A stretch of DNA of 64,000 bases, taken from positions 1-64,000 of the forward strand of contig NZ_KQ949025.1 in the NCBI RefSeq assembly GCF_001514285.1, written 5' to 3'. Shown here piece by piece: positions 19,138-28,151 of this stretch. The first letter of the stretch is position 1; each line of letters begins with the position of its first letter. The DNA comes from Streptomyces sp. DSM 15324. Lineage in GTDB: Bacteria > Actinomycetota > Actinomycetes > Streptomycetales > Streptomycetaceae. The position numbers and the translations under genes were made by a program. A model generated the notes under the pieces. It worked only from the letters and a program-made list of their open reading frames with translations. It did not search any database and was not told the DNA's origin.

Positions 19138-20082
19138 TTAAATGTCGCCGGAGTGCGTTTCACCAGCGGGAGCGAGCGGCAGAACACTCGCCCCCCGCAG
19201 GTCCAGGGCCAGGCGGTTGGCGGCCCAGTCCGCGCCCGCCAGAGCCTCGACCTTGTCGGCCGTCTCCGCGTCGGCGAGCGCCATCACGGTGGGGCCGGCG
19301 CCGGAGATCACCGCGGGGATCCCGTCGGCGCGCAGCCGCTCCACCAGGGCGGCGCTCTCCGGCATCGCGGGGGCGCGGTACTCCTGGTGCAGTCGGTCCT
19401 CGGTGGCCGGCAGCAGCAGCCCGGGGCGCCGCGTGAGGGCCTCGACGAGCAGGGCGGCACGGCCCGCGTTGGCGGCGGCGTCGACGTGCGGCACGGTGCG
19501 CGGGAGCAGGCCGCGCGCGGTTTCCGTCAGTACCGGCTTTCCGGGGACGAAAACCACCGGAACGATGGAATCGGCGGGCTCCATCCTGATCGCCCGCGCG
19601 GCGCCCGCCTCCATCCAGGAAAGCGTGAATCCGCCGAGCAGACAGGCGGCGACGTTGTCGGGGTGGCCCTCGATCTCGGTGGCGAGTTCGAGCAGACCGG
19701 CGTCGTCGAGCCGGGACTCGCCGCCTATGGTCACCGCGCGCGCGGCGACGATGCCGGCGCAGATCGCGGCGGAGGAGGAGCCGAGGCCCCGGCCGTGCGG
19801 GATGCGGTTGGCGCAGACGATCTCCAGGCCGCGCGGCTGGCCGCCCAGGACGTCGAAGGCGGTGCGCAGGGAGCGGACGAGGAGGTGCTTCTCGTCACGC
19901 GGCAGGGTCTCGCTGCCCTCGCCCGCGATGTCGATGTGCAGCCCGGAGTCGGCCACCCGGACGACGACGTCGTCGTAGAGCCCCAGCGACAGGCCCAGGG
20001 CGTCGAAGCCGGGGCCGAGGTTGGCGCTGGTTGCGGGGACGCGCACCCGTACGGGGGCGGCGCGGAAGGCGGGACCGGCCAT
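19138..20082 (-). CDS. thrB: Homoserine kinase
   Basis: A 314-residue GHMP-family kinase that phosphorylates homoserine in threonine synthesis. Motif 1 is VRVPATSANLGPGFDALG, the ATP loop is IPHGRGLGSSSAAICAG and motif 3 is AVISGAGPTVMAL. ATG 20082 is used, with AAGGAG upstream; the frame extends to 20241 but the added residues are not family-like. It is third in hom–thrC–thrB, separated from thrC by 241 bp that include the palindrome GGGGTTAACCCC (20287–20298). Confidence 0.95.
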   Translation of the reverse strand: MAGPAFRAAPVRVRVPATSANLGPGFDALGLSLGLYDDVVVRVADSGLHIDIAGEGSETLPRDEKHLLVRSLRTAFDVLGGQPRGLEIVCANRIPHGRGLGSSSAAICAGIVAARAVTIGGESRLDDAGLLELATEIEGHPDNVAACLLGGFTLSWMEAGAARAIRMEPADSIVPVVFVPGKPVLTETARGLLPRTVPHVDAAANAGRAALLVEALTRRPGLLLPATEDRLHQEYRAPAMPESAALVERLRADGIPAVISGAGPTVMALADAETADKVEALAGADWAANRLALDLRGASVLPLAPAGETHSGDI

Positions 20083-20323
20083 CTCTCGATGACTCTCCTT
20101 GAGCTGCGTGGCTGTCGAATGACATGCGCTAGATACGTGACGACCCCGGGGCCGCGAGGGCGACACGACGCTGCGGCATATGCAGCGGGCGGGTTCGGTA
20201 CAGCCTATCGAAGGAAGGTTCTGCGGCGACATAGGGCGCACAGGAGGCGCACGATGCGTGTCGTAAGCCCCCTGTGCATCCCCTACGGGGTTAACCCCGC
20301 GTCGACCGGGTGCGCGCGGCGCC

Positions 20324-21382
20324 CTAGGCGAGACCCAGGCGGCCCGCTGCCGCCGCCGCGTCGACCGGGACGACCACCGGACGCGGGGCGCCCTCGGTGG
20401 CCCAGCCCGGGTCCTTGAGGCCGTTGCCGGTGACGGTGCAGACGATCCGCTGGCCCGGGTCGACGTCGCCGCGCTCGGCGGCCTTCAGCAGACCGGCCAC
20501 GGACGCGGCGGACGCGGGCTCCACGAAGACACCCTCCTGCGCGGCCAACAGCCGGTAGGCGCGCAGGATCTCACGGTCCGTCACCTCGTCGATGAGGCCG
20601 CCCGACTCGTCCCGCGCGGCCAGCGCGTACTGCCAGGACGCCGGGTTGCCGATCCGGATCGCGGTGGCGAGGGTGGACGGGTCCTTGACGACCTCGCCGC
20701 GCACGATGGGCGCCGAGCCGGAGGCCTGGAAGCCCCACATCCGGGGCGTCCGCGAGGCGATGCCGTCGCCGGCGTACTCCTTGTAGCCCTTCCAGTAGGC
20801 GGTGATGTTGCCCGCGTTGCCGACCGGCAGGACATGGATGTCCGGGGCGTCGCCCAGCATGTCCACGATCTCGAACGCGGCGGTCTTCTGCCCCTCGATG
20901 CGCACCGGGTTGACCGAATTGACCAGCGCGACGGGGTAGTTGTCGCTCAGCTGACGGGCGAGCGTGAGGCAGTCGTCGAAGTTGCCGTCGACCTGGAGGA
21001 TCTGCGCGCCGTGGACGAGGGCCTGCCCCATCTTGCCGAGCGCGATCTTGCCCTGCGGCACGAGCACGGCGGAGACCATGCCCGCGCGGACGGCGTAGGC
21101 GGCGGCCGAGGCGGAGGTGTTGCCGGTGGAGGCGCAGATGACCGCCTTGGCGCCGTCCTCCTTGGCCTTGCTGATGGCCATGGTCATCCCGCGGTCCTTG
21201 AAGGACCCCGTCGGGTTGGCGCCCTCCACCTTGAGGTGGACCTCGCAGCCCGTGCGCTCGGAGAGCACCTGCGCGGGCACGAGGGGCGTACCACCCTCAC
21301 GGAGCGTCACCACGGGAGTGCTGGCGGACACCGGCAGCCGATCCCGGTATTCCTCGATGATTCCGCGCCACTGGTGGGTCAT
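20324..21382 (-). CDS. thrC: Threonine synthase
   Basis: A 352-residue fold-type II PLP enzyme converting O-phosphohomoserine to threonine. The PLP lysine is in [16 protein letters not shown], with the phosphate-binding loop in [15 protein letters not shown]. The length fits the short bacterial class. It begins 6 nt after the hom stop codon, so the two genes are almost certainly co-transcribed. Confidence 0.95.
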   Translation of the reverse strand: MTHQWRGIIEEYRDRLPVSASTPVVTLREGGTPLVPAQVLSERTGCEVHLKVEGANPTGSFKDRGMTMAISKAKEDGAKAVICASTGNTSASAAAYAVRAGMVSAVLVPQGKIALGKMGQALVHGAQILQVDGNFDDCLTLARQLSDNYPVALVNSVNPVRIEGQKTAAFEIVDMLGDAPDIHVLPVGNAGNITAYWKGYKEYAGDGIASRTPRMWGFQASGSAPIVRGEVVKDPSTLATAIRIGNPASWQYALAARDESGGLIDEVTDREILRAYRLLAAQEGVFVEPASAASVAGLLKAAERGDVDPGQRIVCTVTGNGLKDPGWATEGAPRPVVVPVDAAAAAGRLGLA

Positions 21383-21388
21383 TGCTGG

Positions 21389-22678
21389 TTACTCTCCTTC
21401 AACCCGCATGATGCTGGCGACACCCCGCACGGTGTCGAGCTTGCGCAGCGCCTCGACGGTCCCGCTGAGGGAGGCGTCGGACGCGCGGTGGGTGACGACG
21501 ACGAGGGAGGCCTCGCCGTCCTTGCCCTGCTGCCGAACGGTGTCGATCGACACCCCGTGCTCGGCGAAGACGGTGGCGACCTGGGCGAGAACCCCCGGTT
21601 TGTCGGCCACGTCCAGGCTGATGTGGTACCGGGTGACGACGTCACCCATCGGCGACACGGGCAGGGCGGCGTACGACGACTCGCCGGGCCCCGTTGCCCC
21701 GCTGAGCCGGTTGCGGCAGACGGCGACCAGGTCGCCGAGCACGGCGGAGGCGGTGGGGGCACCGCCGGCGCCGGGGCCGTAGAACATCAGCTGGCCCGCC
21801 GCGTCGGACTCCACGAAGACGGCGTTGTAGGCGCCGCGCACGGAGGCGAGCGGGTGGGTCAGCGGAATCATGGCGGGGTGCACGCGCGCGGTGACGGAGC
21901 CTCCGTCGGCGGCCCGCTCGCAGATGGCGAGCAGCTTGATGGTGCAGCCCATGTTCTTGGCGGAGGCGAAGTCGGCCGCGGTGACCTCGGTCATCCCCTC
22001 GCGGTAGACGTCGTCGAGGTGCACGCGCGTGTGGAAGGCGATGCCGGCGAGGATGGCGGCCTTGGCGGCGGCGTCGAACGCCTCCACGTCGGCGGTCGGG
22101 TCGGCCTCCGCGTATCCGAGGGCGGTCGCCTCGTCGAGGGCTTCCTGGTACCCCGCCCCCGTGCTGTCCATCTTGTCGAGGATGAAGTTGGTCGTCCCGT
22201 TGACGATGCCCATCACCCGGTTGATCTTGTCGCCGGCGAGGGATTCCCGCAGCGGCCGGATCAGCGGAATGGCCCCGGCGACGGCGGCCTCGTAGTACAG
22301 GTCCTTGCCGTGCTCGTCGGCGGCGGCGTGCAGGGCGGCCCCGTCCTGGGCGAGCAGCGCCTTGTTGGCGGAGACGACGGAGGCGCCGTGTGCGAAGGCG
22401 GTGGTGATGAGCGTCCGCGCGGGCTCGATCCCCCCGATGACCTCCACCACGACGTCGATGTCCCCGCGTTTGACGAGGGCGGTGGCGTCGGTGGTGACGA
22501 GGGACGGGTCGATGCCGTCGCGCACCTTCGACGGCCGCCGCACGGCCACCCCGGCGAGCTCCACCGGGGCGCCGATCCTCTGGGCGAGGTCGTCGGCGTG
22601 CGTCGTCATGATGCGCGCCACCTCTGAGCCGACCACTCCACAGCCCAGCAGCGCCACCTTCAGCGGACGCGTACGCAT
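21389..22678 (-). CDS. hom: Homoserine dehydrogenase with C-terminal ACT domain
   Basis: A 429-residue NAD(P)-dependent homoserine dehydrogenase. The Rossmann motif VALLGCGVVGSEVA opens the protein, the dehydrogenase core contains GIVNGTTNFILDKM and GYAEADPTADVEAFDAAAKAAILA, and the last ~80 residues form an ACT domain (SLDVADKPGVLAQVATVFAEHGVSI), the usual site of threonine feedback control. Two adjacent in-frame ATGs (22681 and 22678) are possible; the second lies 7 nt after GAGG. It leads the hom–thrC pair. Confidence 0.95.
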   Translation of the reverse strand: MRTRPLKVALLGCGVVGSEVARIMTTHADDLAQRIGAPVELAGVAVRRPSKVRDGIDPSLVTTDATALVKRGDIDVVVEVIGGIEPARTLITTAFAHGASVVSANKALLAQDGAALHAAADEHGKDLYYEAAVAGAIPLIRPLRESLAGDKINRVMGIVNGTTNFILDKMDSTGAGYQEALDEATALGYAEADPTADVEAFDAAAKAAILAGIAFHTRVHLDDVYREGMTEVTAADFASAKNMGCTIKLLAICERAADGGSVTARVHPAMIPLTHPLASVRGAYNAVFVESDAAGQLMFYGPGAGGAPTASAVLGDLVAVCRNRLSGATGPGESSYAALPVSPMGDVVTRYHISLDVADKPGVLAQVATVFAEHGVSIDTVRQQGKDGEASLVVVTHRASDASLSGTVEALRKLDTVRGVASIMRVEGE

Positions 22679-22893
22679 CATCCGACCTCGTTTCCTCATA
22701 CCGTCTACGGTTGGACCAGTCTCACCCACCGGACCGGAGTTTCTGCCCCTGGTCCGGATCGTGAGACATCTATTTCATTTTCACCGGGGCGGGCGGCAGA
22801 AGATTCTCCCGCCCCCTCTGTTTTCGTTTCCGTGCGGCTTTTCCCTTACCGGAATCCGGTCTCACCGGAGATCGTGTTCACCCGACACCCAGC

Positions 22894-22988
22894 GATCCAG
22901 GCCCCCGACCCCGAACGATCCAGATCCCCCGGCCCCGAACGAACCAGGTCTTCCGGCCCCGAACGAACCAGGTCTTCCGACACCGAAC
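22894..22988. repeat. Four 23–24-bp tandem repeats just beyond lysA
   Basis: Four successive units of GA(A/T)CCAG…CCCCGAAC start at 22894, 22917, 22941 and 22965. The last ends 8 nt before the lysA stop codon complement. The rest of the 22679–22996 gap between lysA and hom holds no gene that I can see; it should contain the hom promoter if the genes are not read through. Confidence 0.85.
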
Positions 22989-22996
22989 CCTCCGGG

Positions 22997-24388
22997 TCAC
23001 CCGACGTCGAGCCGCAGCAGGTCGTCCTCCGTCTCCCGCCGGACGATGACCCGCGACTCGCCGTCGGCCACGGCGACGACCGGCGGCCGCAGCACATGGT
23101 TGTAGTTGCTCGCCATGGACCGGCAGTAGGCACCCGTGGCCGGTACGGCGATCAGGTCACCCGGTGCCAGGTCCGACGGCAGGAACGCGTCCTTGACCAC
23201 GATGTCCCCGCTCTCGCAGTGCTTGCCGACGACCCGCACGAGCATGGGCGCGGCGTCCGAGGTGCGCGAGACGAGCGCGACGCTGTACTCGGCGTCGTAC
23301 AGCGCGGTGCGGATGTTGTCGGACATGCCGCCGTCGACGGAGACGTACGTGCGCAGCCCGTCGAGCGGCTTGATGGTGCCGACCTCGTAGAGCGTGAAGG
23401 CGGTCGGTCCGACGATGGCCCGCCCGGGCTCCACCGAGATCCGCGGCGTACGCAGCCGGGCGGCCTCGCACTCCCGTGTGACGATCTCGGTGAGCGCCTT
23501 GGCGATCTCGTGCGGCTCGCGCGGGTCGTCATCGCTGGTGTACGCGATCCCGAGCCCGCCCCCGAGGTCGATCTCGGGCAGCTCGACGCCGTGCTCGTCC
23601 CGGACGTCCTTCAGCAGCCCGACGACGCGGTGCGCGGCGACCTCGAACCCGGACATGTCGAAGATCTGCGAGCCGATGTGGCTGTGGATGCCGATGAGCT
23701 CGATCCCGTCGAGCTTCAGCGCCCGCCGCACCGCCTCCGCGGCCACGCCGCCGGCCAGGGGGATCCCGAACTTCTGGTCCTCGTGCGCCGTGGCGATGAA
23801 CTCGTGGGTGTGCGCCTCCACCCCCACGGTGATCCGGATCTGCACCCGCTGCCGCTTGCCCAGCGACTGCGCGATATGGGCGACCCGCACGATCTCCTGG
23901 AACGAGTCCAGCACGATCCGCCCGACCCCGGCGCTCACGGCGCGGTGGATCTCCTCGCTCGACTTGTTGTTGCCGTGGAAGGCGATGCGCTCGGCCGGCA
24001 TGCCCGCGGACAGCGCGGTGGCCAGCTCACCCCCCGAACACACGTCGAGGTTGAGCCCCTCCTCGTGCAGCCACCGCACGACGGCCCGCGAGAGGAAGGC
24101 CTTGCCGGCATAGAAGACGTCGGCATCGTCACCGAACGCACTGCGCCAGGCCCGCGCCCGGGCGCGGAAGTCGCTCTCGTCGAGGACGTAGGCGGGGGTC
24201 CCGTACTCCTCGGCGAGCGTCTTGACGTCGATACCCCCCACGGTCACGACCCCGTCCTCGTCCCGCCCGACGGTCTGCGCCCAGACCTTCGGGTCGAGGA
24301 CGTTGAGGTCACTGGGCGGCGCGGAGTAGTGCCCCTCGGGAAGGACATCGGCGTGACGGGGCCCGGCGGGGTGTGCGGAACGGCTCAT
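22997..24388 (-). CDS. lysA: Diaminopimelate decarboxylase
   Basis: A 463-residue alanine-racemase-fold PLP enzyme that decarboxylates meso-diaminopimelate to lysine. The PLP lysine is in VFYAGKAFLS, the phosphate-binding region is in EIDLGGGLGIAYTSDDDP, and the second-site residues are in VGKHCESGDIV. It starts 15 nt after nrtL. With hom, thrC and thrB nearby, this forms an aspartate-family amino-acid block. Confidence 0.95.
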   Translation of the reverse strand: MSRSAHPAGPRHADVLPEGHYSAPPSDLNVLDPKVWAQTVGRDEDGVVTVGGIDVKTLAEEYGTPAYVLDESDFRARARAWRSAFGDDADVFYAGKAFLSRAVVRWLHEEGLNLDVCSGGELATALSAGMPAERIAFHGNNKSSEEIHRAVSAGVGRIVLDSFQEIVRVAHIAQSLGKRQRVQIRITVGVEAHTHEFIATAHEDQKFGIPLAGGVAAEAVRRALKLDGIELIGIHSHIGSQIFDMSGFEVAAHRVVGLLKDVRDEHGVELPEIDLGGGLGIAYTSDDDPREPHEIAKALTEIVTRECEAARLRTPRISVEPGRAIVGPTAFTLYEVGTIKPLDGLRTYVSVDGGMSDNIRTALYDAEYSVALVSRTSDAAPMLVRVVGKHCESGDIVVKDAFLPSDLAPGDLIAVPATGAYCRSMASNYNHVLRPPVVAVADGESRVIVRRETEDDLLRLDVG

Positions 24389-24403
24389 GTTCTGACTGGC
24401 TCT

Positions 24404-25888
24404 CTAGAGATGGTCGGGTGCGTCGATGCCGAGCAGGGACAGGCCGCCGGCCAGCACCGTCCCGGCGGCTTCGGCGAGCGCGAGCCGGGCGCGGTGGGCG
24501 GCCGAGGGTTTCTCCTCGCCGAGCGGCAGCACGACGGGGAGCAGCGCCAGCGTGGCGTCCGCGAGCACGACGAGATACCGAGCGAGCCGCGAGGGCGCGG
24601 CGACCCCCTCCGCGCGGGGCAGGGCGGCGACGGTGGCGAGGACGCGGGGGTAGTCGGCGAGAAGGGGCAGGAGAGACAGGGACGCCGCATGCCCCCCTTC
24701 CTCCCCTTCCTCCCCCATGCCTCCAGCCTCGGCGGTGAACCCGAGATCGCCGGCGTTACGGCCTAGGGCGCGGGTGCGGGCGTGGGCGTACCGGACCCGG
24801 AAGAGGGGGTTGCTCTCACGCTGGACCAGATGATCGGCGGTGACGCGCGGCCGGTCGTGGGGGGCGGGGTGGAGCAACGCCCAGCAGGCGGCGTCGAGCC
24901 CGAGGGGGGTGGGGTCCTCGGGGGCGGGGTGGGGGCGCAGGTCGAGGGGGGTGGGGGTGGCCGTGGGGGGAGCGGTGGGTCGGGGGTCACCGGCGGGCTG
25001 CGCGGCCTCGAGCGGCGTGGTGAGCTCGGTGGGAGCGCTGCGGCTGTTGAGGTGGGGGCGCTGGACGGCGATGCGGGTGGCCGGGGAGGCGGCGGTCCGG
25101 GTGGCCTGCGAGGCGGCGCGAGGGGACTGGGAGGGGTGGGAGCTGCCGGGGAGGGGCTGCGAGCTGCCGGGGAGTGGTCCCGGGGCGCCTGGAAGGGGCT
25201 CCGAGACAGCGAAGGCAGGCTCCGAGACAGCGAAGGCAGGCTCCGAGACAGCGAAGGCAGGCTCCGAGACACCTGGACGGGGCTCCGAGTCGTCGAACGG
25301 GGGCTCCGAGGCGCCGGGAGAGGGCTGCACGGCGAGGTGTTGGGCGTCGAGAGGCTGGGCGTCGAGAGGTTGGGCGTCCAAGTGGTCGAGAGGTCGGGCG
25401 TCGAAGTGTTGGGCGCCTGCGAGGTGATGGACGGCGACGCGCCCGCCCTGGGAGGCGACGATCCGCGCCAGGGCGTCGGCGAGAACCTCGGCCCGGACCT
25501 CGAACGGCACGCGCACCTCGTACACCTGCCCGGCAAGGCTGTCGCCGTGCCCGTACCGCATCCCTTCCGCCAGGATCCGCCGGACGAGCGCGGTGCCGGC
25601 GGCGTGCCGATCGAGGCTGATGTTGAGGAACCCGGGCCCGGTGATCTCGACGCAGGTGACGCCTTCGGAGCGGGCGAGATGGGTCCGCAGCACCTCGGCG
25701 ACCCGGAGGGCGGGCTGCCCGGCGGGGCGGGCCAGCTGCAGGGCGATGTTCGTGGCGTAGTCCCCGGCCCCTCCGGGCCCCGGCGGCGAGACGACGGCCC
25801 GCGCCGGGACGGCCACGCTCAGCTCTCCGGCATCGACAGCACGACGTACCGCGTGCAGCACGGTGCGGGAGAGCTCGACGGGGGTCAC
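24404..25888 (-). CDS. nrtL: Arginyl-tRNA synthetase-related protein lacking the catalytic core (NrtL)
   Basis: A 494-residue ArgS relic. Residues 1–140 resemble the ArgS N-terminal additional domain (DYATNIALQLARPAGQ, EITGPGFLNISL), and the C-terminus resembles the DALR anticodon-binding domain (LVQRESNPLFRVRYAHARTRALGRNA … LARYLVVLADATLALLPVVLP). The HIGH and KMSKS class I catalytic motifs are absent. In their place is a Pro/Ser/Ala-rich stretch with seven-residue repeats AFAVSEP (three exact copies from the 21-bp units at 25197–25259) and DAQPL. It cannot charge tRNA as it stands. The position just before lysA recalls the argS–lysA order of other actinobacteria. Start GTG 25888. Confidence 0.85.
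   Translation of the reverse strand: MTPVELSRTVLHAVRRAVDAGELSVAVPARAVVSPPGPGGAGDYATNIALQLARPAGQPALRVAEVLRTHLARSEGVTCVEITGPGFLNISLDRHAAGTALVRRILAEGMRYGHGDSLAGQVYEVRVPFEVRAEVLADALARIVASQGGRVAVHHLAGAQHFDARPLDHLDAQPLDAQPLDAQHLAVQPSPGASEPPFDDSEPRPGVSEPAFAVSEPAFAVSEPAFAVSEPLPGAPGPLPGSSQPLPGSSHPSQSPRAASQATRTAASPATRIAVQRPHLNSRSAPTELTTPLEAAQPAGDPRPTAPPTATPTPLDLRPHPAPEDPTPLGLDAACWALLHPAPHDRPRVTADHLVQRESNPLFRVRYAHARTRALGRNAGDLGFTAEAGGMGEEGEEGGHAASLSLLPLLADYPRVLATVAALPRAEGVAAPSRLARYLVVLADATLALLPVVLPLGEEKPSAAHRARLALAEAAGTVLAGGLSLLGIDAPDHL
25197..25400. repeat. In-frame coding repeats within nrtL
   Basis: Three perfect 21-bp units GGCTCCGAGACAGCGAAGGCA run from 25197 to 25259, followed by decayed GGCTCCGAG units to about 25313. 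A second short family (GAGAGG(C/T)TGGGCGTC) lies at about 25345–25400. All keep the reading frame (7- and 5-residue peptide repeats). Confidence 0.85.
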
Positions 25889-26023
25889 GGGACAAGCGTA
25901 GGGGAGGAGGGGGGTGGGTAGGCGAGCCGGTTTGGGGAGGTCCCGGGATGTGGACGCCGGGCTTGATGGCCCTGGCCTCCCGCACTGCCCCTACTCCCAA
26001 ACCTTCCGAAACCTTCCGAAACC

Positions 26024-26500
26024 CTATTCCGAAGCGGCAGGCCCCCCACTCCCCTGCCCGGCCCCAAGGGAGGTCCCGAGCCCGAATCCCCTACCGAGCC
26101 CACTGCCTCGGCGGTCCTCGCTCGGCGCCCCGTCCAGCAACTGCCGTACGAGGGCGACGAGTTCATGGGGTTCGAAGGGCTTGGCGAGGAACGCGTCGAT
26201 GCCGACGTCAAGGCCGGCCTCGATCTCGTACGGAGTACACGCGCTGATGATCGCGAGGGGAAGATCACGCGTCCGGGGATCGGAACGCAGCCGAGCGGCG
26301 GTCCGAAGGCCGTCCAGACGGGGCATGACGACGTCGAGCGTGACGACGTCGGGCCGCACCTGATGAACGACTTCCAGACACTCGGCACCATCGGAGGCGG
26401 TCACGACCTCGAGACCCTCAAGCTCGAGATTGACCCTGATCAGCTGCCGGATGACCTTGTTGTCGTCCACAACAAGCACCCGACCCGACGCGCCTGGCAC
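26024..26500 (-). CDS. Orphan CheY-like response regulator receiver protein
   Basis: A 158-residue single-domain receiver. The acidic pair is VLVVDDN, the phosphorylation Asp is in VVTLDVVMPRLDG and the conserved Lys in FLAKPFEPHEL. The tail after about residue 125 is Gly/Ser-rich with no output domain. GTG 26500 (product VPGASGRVLVVDDN) is chosen over the longer frame to 26659 because the receiver begins there. No histidine kinase is adjacent. This gene is conserved beside lysA in Streptomyces as I recall; its partner is unknown. Confidence 0.9.
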   Translation of the reverse strand: MPGASGRVLVVDDNKVIRQLIRVNLELEGLEVVTASDGAECLEVVHQVRPDVVTLDVVMPRLDGLRTAARLRSDPRTRDLPLAIISACTPYEIEAGLDVGIDAFLAKPFEPHELVALVRQLLDGAPSEDRRGSGLGRGFGLGTSLGAGQGSGGPAASE

Positions 26501-26666
26501 AACTCGAGAGTAGGTCGACACCGGCCACCGCGTCCGGGTTTTCCCCACTTCCACCCCGTGCGGGCGACACCCGCCCCTCCTCGCCGACGTAAACCCGTTC
26601 ATGAACACCCCGGGGGAGCTGGTAGTGTTCCACCTGTCGCCGCGAGCAACAGCCCGCACCCGACAC

Positions 26667-26738
26667 GCCCCCGTAGCTCAGGGGATAGAGCAACGGCCTC
26701 CGGAGCCGTGTGCGCAGGTTCGAATCCTGCCGGGGGCA
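26667..26738 (+). tRNA. tRNA-Arg (anticodon CCG)
   Basis: A full cloverleaf is visible. Acceptor arms are GCCCCCG (26667–26673) and CGGGGGC (26731–26737) with discriminator A. The D arm is GCTC…GAGC. The anticodon stem is ACGGC/GCCGT around the loop CTCCGGA, giving anticodon CCG. The T arm is GCAGG TTCGAAT CCTGC. CCA is not encoded. tRNA 3' ends such as this are frequent integration sites for actinomycete elements. Confidence 0.97.
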
Positions 26739-26756
26739 CCTTGGATTAGGTGCCTA

Positions 26757-26796
26757 AAGACCCCGTCACCAGCGGAAACGCTGATAACGGGGTCTT
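26757..26796 (+). terminator. Strong hairpin terminator after tRNA-Arg
   Basis: Arms AAGACCCCGT…AGCG and CGCT…ACGGGGTCTT fold into a long stem with a GAAA loop (26775–26778). It ends the tRNA transcript and may also serve the convergent gene at 26818. Confidence 0.88.
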
Positions 26797-26817
26797 CGCG
26801 TATGGTACGGGTTGCCC

Positions 26818-27240
26818 CTAGTCGGCGGTGACACCCCAGTAGCCGATCTGCGCGGGCCTACCGTCGCGGTAGAGGACTGTGCAGTTCCCTTGGGCGCGGC
26901 CCGGGTATTCCAACTGCTCGGAATAGAGAGCGAGGTCCCACTCCTCGTAGGTGGGCCGGCCGTGGGGAGCCCACGCACGCACCTCACCATCGGTCAGCGG
27001 TCGCATGAACGGGCCGTCGTCGCTGTCCGCGGCCTCGATCATGAGAGGGAAGTCCAGCACGGTGCCTGTGCCGCCGGTGAAGATGTACTCCTGCCACTCC
27101 GGGTCGCGCCAGAGTTCCTCGAGGGACCGGCCCTCGAAGCCGTGGTTGTCCCGCGCCAGCTCGTCTTCCTGGGCCTGCCGGAACGCGGCCGCCAGATCAC
27201 GCTGATACGGGCCTGTGTGGGTCCATGCGTTGGCGCCCAT
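26818..27240 (-). CDS. Hypothetical protein
   Basis: A 140-residue soluble, acidic protein I do not recognise. It contains GFEGRSLEELWRDPEWQEYIF, a Trp-rich central part and ends in QIGYWGVTAD. ATG 27240 follows GGAGAGGGG, a good ribosome site, which supports a real gene; the frame extends to 27345 without reason to use it. It is the first gene beyond the tRNA-Arg terminator and converges on it. It has no signal peptide or membrane helix. It may belong to accessory DNA integrated at the tRNA. Confidence 0.6.
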   Translation of the reverse strand: MGANAWTHTGPYQRDLAAAFRQAQEDELARDNHGFEGRSLEELWRDPEWQEYIFTGGTGTVLDFPLMIEAADSDDGPFMRPLTDGEVRAWAPHGRPTYEEWDLALYSEQLEYPGRAQGNCTVLYRDGRPAQIGYWGVTAD

Positions 27241-27475
27241 ATGCGTCCCCTCTCCATCGAATTGTTTGTGCAACAGCGGAGCGTAAGAGACGGCAGTGAC
27301 AGGGCACCGGGGCCCGACGATGGGCACACCCTGGAGCCCACCCACAGATCCCGCAGGGAAAGCCGGCAGGCACCTCGCTGAGGCGCGGGGTCAGGCCCGA
27401 CTCCAAGTCTGGCGAGGGCGAGCGACGCTGTACACCTGTTCGACCTTCTCAGCCGTCAGCACCCCCGAGAGCGGC

Positions 27476-27510
27476 GCCAGTGCCGGTACCTGCTTTCGGC
27501 AGGCACTTCG
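27476..27510. terminator. Possible hairpin after the 27537 gene
   Basis: AGTGCC (27479–27484) and GGCACT (27502–27507) with inner CTGC/GCAG can form a stem just beyond the stop codon of the leftward gene at 27537. No clear T-run is seen. The surrounding 27241–27536 gap holds nothing else that I can identify. Confidence 0.35.
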
Positions 27511-27536
27511 GTGCGAGCCGCGAAGATCATCCAACG

Positions 27537-27953
27537 TCATGCCTTGTCCCTGAGGCGCCGCTTCCACCATGGGTCCCCGCTCGCCGCGTAGGGATCAGGG
27601 AGTGTTCGTGCCACATAGCGTTCGTCCAAGGGAGCAACCACCGCCAGGAAGTCACGTCTGCTCCTGCGTCGCATCGAGGCCGCGACATCCTGCAACAGCG
27701 TTCGGGCGTGCATGTCCTTCCAGCACGTTGTCCCGTAGCCGTGGTTTGCGCCCTGCCCCGGCCACTCGTGCAGGGCCAGAGCCCAGGCGCTGAAGGCACG
27801 GGCCACATGCCCTGCCGGCAGCTGATGACGGGACTCGAACCGAGCGATCTCGTGATTCGTCGCGGCGCACAAGCCGTCAATGACCGGGATTCTGCTGGTC
27901 AGTTGGCGTCTAGGCCATTCAGCCCTGATCTCGCCCGGGGAACGGCGAGCCAT
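27537..27953 (-). CDS. Hypothetical protein
   Basis: A 138-residue basic protein I do not recognise, rich in Arg, Trp and His (PRRQLTSRIPVIDGLCAATNHEIARFES; DPYAASGDPWWKRRLRDKA). It has no signal peptide or membrane helix. ATG 27953 is preceded by AAGGGAAG with about 5 nt spacing, supporting translation. It sits among small orphan genes after tRNA-Arg. Function unknown. Confidence 0.5.
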   Translation of the reverse strand: MARRSPGEIRAEWPRRQLTSRIPVIDGLCAATNHEIARFESRHQLPAGHVARAFSAWALALHEWPGQGANHGYGTTCWKDMHARTLLQDVAASMRRRSRRDFLAVVAPLDERYVARTLPDPYAASGDPWWKRRLRDKA

Positions 27954-28151
27954 GAGAACTTCCCTTATGACGAAGGACGGAGTACTTCAAGGTACCGCGC
28001 ACGTACTCGGGTGAGTGCCGCGAGCGAGTGGGAACGCTTGCAACCGTCGCCTCGACGCGGGCCGTTGAACAGCACATCGGCAATGAGGGTGTGCTGCGGT
28101 CGAGTTGCCGGGTGCCTCGCGGGAATCAAAACCGCAGGTCACCTGGGCGGA

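Noticed and set aside
27820..27870. Minus-strand GGTTCGAGTCCCGTCATC resembling a tRNA T-arm
   Set aside because: No pairing T-stem, acceptor or anticodon arm can be built around it, and it lies within the coding frame of the 27537 gene.
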